DNA from: Phycisphaera mikurensis
Lineage (GTDB): Bacteria > Planctomycetota > B15-G4 > JADJEK01
DNA length: 37,500 nucleotides
Assembly (NCBI GenBank): GCA_020723465.1
Contig: DYIW01000014.1
Location: 1-37,500 of the forward strand
Direction: 5' to 3'
The notes under the pieces were generated by a model. The model had not been told where the DNA came from, ran no database searches, and was given only the letters and a program-made list of their open reading frames with translations. Positions 22,439 through 29,618 of this stretch are shown piece after piece. Numbering within the stretch: position 1 is the stretch's first letter; each line of letters begins with the position of its first letter. Position numbers and translations under genes: made by a program.

Positions 22439-23497
22439 ATGACCGACCGGATCGGGGTCTGCGGAGGCTGCGGAGCCAGGTTCAAGGTGCCGGAGAGCTT
22501 CAAGGGAACCAAGGCCAAGTGCAAGAAGTGCGGCGGTGCCGTCGAGGTCGAGGCGGCCGAGGTCGCGAAGCCGCAGGCCGCGGCGGAGAAGAAGAGCGCC
22601 GCGCCGGCGGGGGAAGGGGCCGCGCGCCCCGGCCACCGAGCCGGCCACGCCGGTCGCCCGGGCCGCTCCCACGCCCGGGCTGGCGCCCGGCGGCACGGGC
22701 ATGCCGCGGCCGCGGATGAGGAAGCGGAAGCCGGCGGGGGCCGGGCGCGGAGGGGAGGCCACGCCGGCGGCGGCAAGAAGGACAACACAGGCCTCTACGT
22801 CGTGATCGGCGGGGCCGTGGTCGTCGTGGGCGCCATCGCCTTCTTCCTGCTCTCCGGCGGCGACGACGAGCCGGTCGAGGTGGCGCCCGCGCCCGCGGCA
22901 GAGACCCCGGTCGAGCCCATGGCCGAGGAGCCCGAGCCCGAGCCGATCGTCGAGGCGCCGGTCGCGCCGGAGCCCGAGCCCGAGCCCGCGCCGCCGCCCG
23001 AGCCCGAGCCCGAGGCGCAGCTCGATCCGGTGCTCTCCTTCCAGGCGTTCGGCAAGATGCCGGACGTTTCGGACGAGGAGTGGGCGCAGATCCAGCAGGC
23101 GGTGAGGAACGCCTATGTCGAGAGCGCGCGGCCGCAGGTCATGAGGCAGGCCAAGGAAACGCTGGCCGCGGCCGGCGAGGCGGCCATTCCCGCGCTGATC
23201 AACGCGCTGAACGGACTGGACCTGCGCGTCGAGCGCAGCTTCATCACCGTCGGCAACTTGGTCCTGGCGATTCAGGAGACCTCCGCCGAGTACATCAAGA
23301 TCCCGTTCCGCACTGAGATCCAGGCCATGCAGGAAAACGAGCAGTGGAACCTGAAGTGCGTGAAGAGCCTGCTCGACTACTGGAGGAAGGTCGACGGCCC
23401 GGACAAGGCCGAGGCACTGGCGAAGTTCCGCCAGAAGCTCGCCAAGCGCCTGGCCGAGAAGGCCGCGGCCCCGGAGGAGGAAGAGGGGGGAGAATGA
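22439..23497 (+). CDS. zinc-ribbon, single-TM protein, paralog-like to 20847-22121
   Basis: MTDRIGVCGGCGARFKVPESFKGTKAKCKKCGG; TM LYVVIGGAVVVVGAIAFFLL; EP-rich linker; KETLAAAGEAAIPALINALNGLDL. SD aaggagc. Confidence 0.85.
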   Translation: MTDRIGVCGGCGARFKVPESFKGTKAKCKKCGGAVEVEAAEVAKPQAAAEKKSAAPAGEGAARPGHRAGHAGRPGRSHARAGARRHGHAAAADEEAEAGGGRARRGGHAGGGKKDNTGLYVVIGGAVVVVGAIAFFLLSGGDDEPVEVAPAPAAETPVEPMAEEPEPEPIVEAPVAPEPEPEPAPPPEPEPEAQLDPVLSFQAFGKMPDVSDEEWAQIQQAVRNAYVESARPQVMRQAKETLAAAGEAAIPALINALNGLDLRVERSFITVGNLVLAIQETSAEYIKIPFRTEIQAMQENEQWNLKCVKSLLDYWRKVDGPDKAEALAKFRQKLAKRLAEKAAAPEEEEGGE

Positions 23498-23567
23498 CGG
23501 CACGCCCGGCGCCTCGCTCGGCGCGCGACCCACGTGCCGGCGAGGTGCTCCCCGCGCAGCGAGGGAC

Positions 23568-23819
23568 TCAGAGCGGTGGCGCCGCGTCGCCGACCACGTC
23601 GTCGACGCGCACCTTGCGTTCCCTGAGGTACTGGACGGCCTTCTCGATCTCCGCCTCGTCCCCTTCCAGCTCCAGATACACCAGGCCCACCTCGTCCGTG
23701 ATGCTCGCACCCCGGATGTTGGGGATGACGTTGAAGTTCTTCCCGAGGTTGTAGAGGAGCGGCTCCTTGATCAGCTCCTTCGGGAACGTGCAGTAGACCT
23801 TCCGATTCGCCACGGTCAT
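23568..23819 (-). CDS. stand-alone NIL/ACT-like domain protein
   Basis: 83 aa MTVANRKVYCTFPKELIKEPLLYNLGKNFNVIPNIRGASITDEVGLVYLELEGDEAEIEKAVQYLRERKVRVDDV; resembles NIL domain; start ATG 23819 inside a longer ORF. Confidence 0.8.
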   Translation of the reverse strand: MTVANRKVYCTFPKELIKEPLLYNLGKNFNVIPNIRGASITDEVGLVYLELEGDEAEIEKAVQYLRERKVRVDDVVGDAAPPL

Positions 23820-23890
23820 CCAGCCACCTTCGGGGTTCGCCAGCGGGTCCAACCACCCGCCGCTCTCCGCCGGGGATTCTAGCACTGCGG

Positions 23891-23913
23891 CGCGGCAGCG
23901 CCGCAACCAAACT
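23891..23913 (-). repeat. short fragment (D) matching the 3' end of the dispersed element
   Basis: Minus strand agtttggttgcggcgctgccgcg versus copy A agtttggttgcggcgccgccgcg, one mismatch in 23 bp; lies ~70 bp upstream of CDS 23819 in the same relative orientation. Confidence 0.55.
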
Positions 23914-23919
23914 CGATGC

Positions 23920-25512
23920 TCAGCGGCGGGCGCGGCGCGCGGCCGCCGGGAGGAAGTACGGTTCGTCCGCGAACCATTCCTCGAGGTCTCGTTCCACCGA
24001 GGAGCCGCGCAGGTCCACGCGTCCCGGCCTGCGGCCGGGGAAGCCGTCCTGGCCGCCGCCCTCCGCGCCGTCGTCCCCGCCGCCGTCCGTTCCTCCACCC
24101 GCGCCCGGCGCGTCGCCGGGCGGCGCGACCCGCCGCCGCACGTAGTCGTCGAGGCCGAGGACTTGACCGACCAGCTCGGCCAGCACCAGGTCCCGCCGGT
24201 CGTGGAGCCGCGCACCCGTCCGGCAGAGGCGCGCCTCGAGGACCTCTCGCAGCAGCCGCGCGTCGCGCCGGCCCGACAGCGTGCGCTCGACCTGCACGCA
24301 GAGCTGCTCGTCTCCGGCGTCCGCCCGGCGCTCGGCCACCACCGGCAGGGCTCCCTCGAGCTCCAGCGCGCCGGCCACGAGCAGGGCATCCCGCAGTGCG
24401 GCCTGCTCCTTCTCGCTCCCCAGCCAGTCGAGCAGCGGCTGGTTCGCTTCCCGCGCGCCGAGAGCCGCCAGCGCCAACCCGGCGGCCGCGCGCACGTGCG
24501 CGCGCTGGTGCAGGAGCAGGCCCTCCAGCGCCTGGCGCAGGCTCGCGTCCGGCGCCCCGGCCGCCGCCAGCGCGGTGCGCTCCAGGAGTTCGGCGTCGCG
24601 CGACCCGGCGAACACCTGCCCGACGACGCCGGCCCCGTCGGCGCGGGCCGCCAGCGCCGCCAGCGCCGCGGCCTTGACGGCCTCGGCTCGCGCGCGCGAC
24701 CACGCGGCGAGCACCTCGCACGACGCGGAATCCTCGAACACGCCGAGCGCGAGAGCGAGCGACTCCAGCACCTGCTCGTCCTGTTCGCGCTGGCACGCCT
24801 GCAGCAGATTCGGCAGGGCGGCCGCGTCCGCGACCTCGCCAGCGGCGAACACCGCGGCCATGCGCTCGGGCGCGGCGCCGTCCTCGAGCAGGGGAACGAT
24901 GAGCGGCAGGAACACGCGATCCGCGGCGACGCCGGCCGCGAGCAAGAGCGCGACGCGGCGGTCCTGCAGCGACTCCCGCTGCAGGTTGGCCAGCACTGGC
25001 GCGAGACCCTCCGCGTCCGCCACGCGCCCGAGCGCCAGCACCGCCGCCTGGCGCAGCAGTCCGGCGCGCCGTGAGGCGGCGTCGGCCCGCAGCCGCTCGC
25101 GCGCCTCTCCCGGACCGAGCTTGCCGAGCACCAGCGCCGCCACCGCGCGCTCGTCCTCGCGCAGCGCTTCCGCGAGATAGCGTGCGCGCACGGCCGCCGC
25201 CGCGGTCGTTCCGCCGACTTCGACCAGGGCCAGCAGGCAGCAGCGCTGCACCAGCGGATTGCTCGTGGAGTCGGCGCACTCGACCACGAGCGGCACGGCC
25301 GCGTCGCCCGCGCGCGCCACGTCCCGCACCGCCTGCCGGCGCAGCCGCGGGTCGGGACTGCCGAACTGACGCAGGACCTCCCGCAGGTAGGCCTCCTGCA
25401 CCGACCTCAGGCGGCCGCTCCCGGGCAGCGCGCCGGCGGTCCCGGCTTCATCCTGCGCGCGCGCGCCGGCCATCCCCAGCGCGAGAACCAGCAGCGTCTC
25501 GAGCGGTCGCAC
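23920..25512 (-). CDS. secreted HEAT-repeat protein
   Basis: Repeated helical units such as LRRQAVRDVARAGDAAVPLVVECADS, AAVAALVLGKLGPGEAR, ERMAAVFAAGEVADAAALPNLL; signal peptide VRPLETLLVLALGMAGARA; GTG start. Confidence 0.85.
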   Translation of the reverse strand: MRPLETLLVLALGMAGARAQDEAGTAGALPGSGRLRSVQEAYLREVLRQFGSPDPRLRRQAVRDVARAGDAAVPLVVECADSTSNPLVQRCCLLALVEVGGTTAAAAVRARYLAEALREDERAVAALVLGKLGPGEARERLRADAASRRAGLLRQAAVLALGRVADAEGLAPVLANLQRESLQDRRVALLLAAGVAADRVFLPLIVPLLEDGAAPERMAAVFAAGEVADAAALPNLLQACQREQDEQVLESLALALGVFEDSASCEVLAAWSRARAEAVKAAALAALAARADGAGVVGQVFAGSRDAELLERTALAAAGAPDASLRQALEGLLLHQRAHVRAAAGLALAALGAREANQPLLDWLGSEKEQAALRDALLVAGALELEGALPVVAERRADAGDEQLCVQVERTLSGRRDARLLREVLEARLCRTGARLHDRRDLVLAELVGQVLGLDDYVRRRVAPPGDAPGAGGGTDGGGDDGAEGGGQDGFPGRRPGRVDLRGSSVERDLEEWFADEPYFLPAAARRARR

Positions 25513-25563
25513 GAGCCGATTCTAGCCGCCGCGACCGGGCCGGCGCCCGCCCCGTCTGCGCGC

Positions 25564-25585
25564 GCCGCGGCCGCGCGGCCGCGGC
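25564..25585. other. perfect 22-bp palindrome GCCGCGGCCGC/GCGGCCGCGGC
   Basis: Intergenic between two minus-strand genes, just downstream of the dual-REC gene; no U-tract seen. Confidence 0.8.
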
Positions 25586-25592
25586 CTGGCGC

Positions 25593-26411
25593 TCACTTCT
25601 TGTCTTCCTCCCCGTCCTCGGCCTTGTCCCCCATCCTGCGCGCGTCGTCCACGTCCCCGTGCTGCGCCATGCCCGCCGCCGCCATCGTGGTCTCCAGGTT
25701 CCTGAGCACGCGGCGAATGAAGCCCCAGAAGCTGCCCATGTCCTCCTTGGCGAAGTAGGCCGAGTTCAAGGCCTCGGTCGCCTCCTTCAGCTTGGCGCCG
25801 CCGTGGCCGGTCAGGAGGATGCCGGCGACGTCGGGGTGGATCTCCTTGAGCTTGGTGAGGACCACCAGGCCGTCCATGTCCGGCAGCCTCATGTCCACCA
25901 CCGCCACGTGAATGCGGTTCTGGCGCGCGATCTCGATGGCCTGACCGCCGGTCAGGGCGCGCAGGGGCTCGTAGCCCTTGATCTGGATGCGTGCGGCGAG
26001 CGCGCCCAGGAAAGCCTCGTCGTCGTCCACCAGGAGGATGCTCACGCGCCGGAAGGGGATGCCCGAGAGGAACTCCCAGAAGCCGGCCATGCGCCCCTTT
26101 TCGAAGTAGGCCGAGCTCAACGACTCCGTCGCCTCCTTGACCTTGTCGTCGCCGTGCGCGGTCAAGAGGATCGTCCGCACCTCCGGCTGCAGCTCCCTGA
26201 GCTTGGTGATGACCACCAAGCCGTCCATGTCGGGGAGGCGCAGGTCCACCACCGCCAGGTCCAGACGCGCGCCGCGCGCGGCCTCGAGCGCCTGTGCGCC
26301 GCTCGCCGCCGTCGAGACCTGGTGGCCGCGCAGGCGCATCCTCTGCGCCACGGACTCCAGGAACTGCTCGTCGTCGTCCACGACCAGGATCGTCAGTCCT
26401 TGCTCGGGCAT
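25593..26411 (-). CDS. dual-receiver (REC-REC) response regulator without output domain
   Basis: Two REC units: LTILVVDDDEQFLESVAQRM...VVDLRLPDMDGLVVITKLRE..LLTAHG and SILLVDDDEAFLGALAARI...VVDMRLPDMDGLVVLTKLKE..LLTGHG. Confidence 0.92.
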   Translation of the reverse strand: MPEQGLTILVVDDDEQFLESVAQRMRLRGHQVSTAASGAQALEAARGARLDLAVVDLRLPDMDGLVVITKLRELQPEVRTILLTAHGDDKVKEATESLSSAYFEKGRMAGFWEFLSGIPFRRVSILLVDDDEAFLGALAARIQIKGYEPLRALTGGQAIEIARQNRIHVAVVDMRLPDMDGLVVLTKLKEIHPDVAGILLTGHGGAKLKEATEALNSAYFAKEDMGSFWGFIRRVLRNLETTMAAAGMAQHGDVDDARRMGDKAEDGEEDKK

Positions 26412-26469
26412 CGGAAAACCTCCGCTCGCTCTTCGCGCCGGGAGCAGGCCCGGCCTGCCTGGCCGCGCG

Positions 26470-26898
26470 CTAGTGGCCGCCTCCGCCCAGGATCCCGCTG
26501 GCTGCCACGGACAGCACGAGGATTTCGAGGGCCACCATGACGGAAAAGGTCCGGTTCCTCGCCTGCACGTAGTTGGCCAGCAGCACCAGGTAGCACACGA
26601 TGCTCGTCAGGCCGAGCAGCGCGAAGGGCACGTAGTTGAGGAAGTCCCCCTGATTCAGCCTGCCGGCCCAGGACCACCCGGTCGACAAGCCCGTCACCGC
26701 GAGGTACTCGTCCACACCCTTGTCCCAGTGCTGCGTGACCTCGGCGATGGGCACGGCCGACGGCAGGAGGCCGGTCAGGTAGACCGTGTAGGTGACCAGC
26801 AAGGCGAACAGCCCGAGCCACACGCCCAGCAGCAGCATGTTGGCGTAGATGATCTGCTCGCGCGGAGAGGCGCACGCTGCGTCATGTTCGCCGGCCAT
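26470..26898 (-). CDS. small integral membrane protein (about 3 TM) next to TauE/SafE gene
   Basis: IIYANMLLLGVWLGLFALLVTYTVYLTGLLP, FLNYVPFALLGLTSIVCYLVLLANYV, FSVMVALEILVLSVAASGILGGGG; SD gggag. Confidence 0.8.
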   Translation of the reverse strand: MAGEHDAACASPREQIIYANMLLLGVWLGLFALLVTYTVYLTGLLPSAVPIAEVTQHWDKGVDEYLAVTGLSTGWSWAGRLNQGDFLNYVPFALLGLTSIVCYLVLLANYVQARNRTFSVMVALEILVLSVAASGILGGGGH

Positions 26899-26917
26899 CG
26901 TCTTTACTCCCTGCGGG

Positions 26918-27898
26918 TCAACCGAGCAAGCCCAGGCCGAGTCCGCGATCGATCGCCCTCAGGCCAGCGAAGAACAGCACCACGATCACCATGCGCCGGA
27001 TCAGGCGCGGCTTGACCACGGTCAACAGGCGCACGCCCACCAGCGAGCCGAGCATCAGGCCCACGATCGAGGGCACGGCGATGAGCGGGATGACGCAGCC
27101 GCGGTTCAGATAGACCCACGCCGCGGAGGTGTCCGTGATGGACAGCAGGAACTTGCTCGTCGCCACCGAGACCTTGATCGGGGCCCCCATCACCAGGTTG
27201 AGGACGGGGACGTTGGCCCAGCCGGCGCCCAGGCCGAACAGGCCGGCGAGCAGCCCGATGATGATGAACAGGGCCAGGCCGAGCAGCGTGCGATGCGTCT
27301 TCCATTCGACCCGCTCCTTCATGCCCACGTCGAAGTACGTGCCCGACAGGCCGAACGCCAGGCTCATGGCGTCCTGCTTGCTCACCACCGGCTTCTCGGT
27401 GTTCTTGGACAGGAGCAGGAGCACGCCGATGCCGGTGATGGTGAAGCCCAGACAGGCCTGCACGATCAGAGGATCCAGGGCGGAGAGGTACAAGCCGAGC
27501 ATCGCGCCGGCGATGGCGCAGGTCGACGCCACCAGGGCCACGGGCAGGGCGAGGCGCAGGCTCGCCAGGTTGCGCCTGAGCAGGCCCGGCCCGGCGGCCA
27601 ACGCCCCGGCCAACGCCACCATCAGTCCCGCGCCGCGCACGAAGTCGATGTGGAAGGGAAAGAAGCCGCCGACCAGGGGCACGTAGAGCACGCCGCCGCC
27701 GACGCCGGCCAGCACCGCGACCACGCCCAGCACGAAGCAGAACACCAGGAGGATCGGCGGCCAGATCCACCAGGGCGCGGCACCGCCGTTCTCCGCCAGG
27801 GGCTCGTCCGCGGCACAAAGGGCCGCCGGCGCGGTCAGGACCAGGATCAGACCGGCGGCGGCAGCGCGCCGCCAGGCCAGACGAAGTGCTTCGGACAT
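26918..27898 (-). CDS. TauE/SafE family membrane permease
   Basis: PILLVFCFVLGVVAVLAGVGGGVLYVPLVGGFFPFHIDFVRGAGLMVALAGALAAGPGLL...LLAGLFGLGAGWANVPVLNLVMGAPIKVSVATSKFLLSI. Confidence 0.9.
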   Translation of the reverse strand: MSEALRLAWRRAAAAGLILVLTAPAALCAADEPLAENGGAAPWWIWPPILLVFCFVLGVVAVLAGVGGGVLYVPLVGGFFPFHIDFVRGAGLMVALAGALAAGPGLLRRNLASLRLALPVALVASTCAIAGAMLGLYLSALDPLIVQACLGFTITGIGVLLLLSKNTEKPVVSKQDAMSLAFGLSGTYFDVGMKERVEWKTHRTLLGLALFIIIGLLAGLFGLGAGWANVPVLNLVMGAPIKVSVATSKFLLSITDTSAAWVYLNRGCVIPLIAVPSIVGLMLGSLVGVRLLTVVKPRLIRRMVIVVLFFAGLRAIDRGLGLGLLG

Positions 27899-28008
27899 GA
27901 GCTGCTATCCCAAGGTTCGGCCCGCGCCCGGGCACGGTCCCGCTGCAGGCCGGGATGGAGCCGGCGGCACGCGCATGGATGACGCCGCGCCAGGAGACAC
28001 GGCAGCCG

Positions 28009-28506
28009 CTACTTCTCGCCGTCGTCCAGGTTCATGAGCGCCCTCAGGATCGCCATCGGACTGCTGCCCATGGACAGGACCTCCAGGTCGCGCAGGCGCT
28101 TCTCGTCGCGCTCGAACTTGCGGCGCAACCGGTGTTCGTAGGCCCGCTTCAGCACGTCGAGGAGCTGGTCGAACTCGTACGGCTTCTCCAGGTAGTCGAA
28201 GGCGCCGAGCTTGGTGCACTCCACGGCCGAGTCGATGGTGGCGTGGCCGGTGAGGATCACCACCTCCAGGAACTTGTGCTTCTTCTTGAGGATCTTCAGC
28301 ACCTCGGTGCCGTCGAGATCCGGCATGCGCAGGTCGACCAGCGCGATGTCGAACTCCCCCTTGCCCGCCGCCTTGATGGCCTTCTTGCCGTCGTCCGCTG
28401 CGGTCACCTCGAAGTCCTTCAAGCCGAGCCTCTTCGAGACCATCTCGAGGAACTTGACGTTGTCGTCCACCATCAACAGACGAACCTTCTTCTGCTCACC
28501 AGTCAT
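28009..28506 (-). CDS. single-domain response regulator with NtrC-like C-terminal tail remnant
   Basis: VRLLMVDDNVKFLEMVSKRLG...ALVDLRMPDLDG...LTGHATIDSAVECTKLGAFDYLEKPYEF; tail EVLSMGSSPMAILRALMNLDDGEK. Confidence 0.93.
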   Translation of the reverse strand: MTGEQKKVRLLMVDDNVKFLEMVSKRLGLKDFEVTAADDGKKAIKAAGKGEFDIALVDLRMPDLDGTEVLKILKKKHKFLEVVILTGHATIDSAVECTKLGAFDYLEKPYEFDQLLDVLKRAYEHRLRRKFERDEKRLRDLEVLSMGSSPMAILRALMNLDDGEK

Positions 28507-28578
28507 GACCTGACCTCATCCTCGACCAGACCATTCGAATCCACGCGCCCGGCAGCCCGGGACCTCGTCCCGGGACTG

Positions 28579-29241
28579 TCATGCCCGCGCCTCGCCGATC
28601 CTCTCGGGCAGGACCAGGCGCAGCACGCCCGCCTCCCGGTCCAGGAGGACGCGGGCCTGGAGCGCCTGCTTCAGCAGCTCCACGCTCGGCGACTCGAAGA
28701 TGCCGCGGAAGCCGGCAGGCAGGCCGTGCACGGAGATGGACACTCCGTCCGCGCCGCGCTCCACGCCGACCTTGACCTCTCCGTCCGGTCCGACCGCCCG
28801 GAAGGCCGCGTCCAACGCGCGAAACAGCAGATCGTGCAGCAGCAGCGGCCGCGTGTGGATGCGCGGGTGCTCGCCGGCGCTCGGCAGGCGCGTGATGCCG
28901 CTGCAGTAGGCCAGGCAGCGCCCGAGGCTGGACACGACCGCCACCGCCTCCTCCACGTCCACGTCCGCGACCGGCTGGTCGCCGCTGTGAGCCAGCTTGT
29001 TCAGGAGCTGCACCACCTGGAAGCCGCGCTGGATCTCCTCGACGATCGTCTCCCCGAGCGTGCCGAGCTCCTTCAGGTCCATGCGCCGCGGCTCGCGCTC
29101 GGCCAGGGCCACCAGGTCGCCGAGCAGGCCGGCTGTCTCCGAGACCGTCGCCATCACGTTCTTGATGCTGTGCGAGATGACCGCCGTGGCCTTGCCCAGG
29201 AAGAGTAGTCCCTCCCCCTCCGCGCCTGGCGCCGCGCTCAT
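28579..29241 (-). CDS. histidine kinase-like protein: DHp with H-box but degenerate ATPase domain
   Basis: FLGKATAVISHSIKNVMATVSETAGLLGDL (H-box like); C-terminal half LLLHDLLFRALDAAFRAVGPDGEVKVGVERGADGVSISVHG lacks clear N-box Asn and DxGxG. Confidence 0.75.
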   Translation of the reverse strand: MSAAPGAEGEGLLFLGKATAVISHSIKNVMATVSETAGLLGDLVALAEREPRRMDLKELGTLGETIVEEIQRGFQVVQLLNKLAHSGDQPVADVDVEEAVAVVSSLGRCLAYCSGITRLPSAGEHPRIHTRPLLLHDLLFRALDAAFRAVGPDGEVKVGVERGADGVSISVHGLPAGFRGIFESPSVELLKQALQARVLLDREAGVLRLVLPERIGEARA

Positions 29242-29618
29242 CGCCCGTCCTCGCTGGGCCGCGCGCGCCCGGCGACGGCCTGGTGCAGCACGGCGATGAG
29301 GTCCTCGATCTTCAGGGGCTTGGGCAGATAGAACGACGCCTCCGCGGAGCCCACCTGGAAATCGCCCTCGGAACCATGACCGGTGAGGAAGATGAACTTC
29401 ATGCCGCCGCGCAGGCTCTCCAGCCGCCTCCTCAGTTCGATGCCGCCGAGGCCGGGCATCTTGACGTCCAGGACCACGACATCGTACCCGGAGCTCGACA
29501 CGCGCTCCACCGCCGCCTCGCCGCTGAACACGCAGTCGGCGTCGATCCCCCTGAGCCGCAGCCGCGTCGCCAGGAAGGTCACGAACTTCTGCTCGTCATC
29601 GACCAACAGCACTCTCAT
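29238..29618 (-). CDS. single-domain response regulator
   Basis: MRVLLVDDEQKFVTFLATRLRLRG...VVLDVKMPGLGG...FLTGHG...FYLPKPLKIEDLIAVLHQA; start trimmed to ATG 29618. Confidence 0.92.
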   Translation of the reverse strand: MRVLLVDDEQKFVTFLATRLRLRGIDADCVFSGEAAVERVSSSGYDVVVLDVKMPGLGGIELRRRLESLRGGMKFIFLTGHGSEGDFQVGSAEASFYLPKPLKIEDLIAVLHQAVAGRARPSEDGR

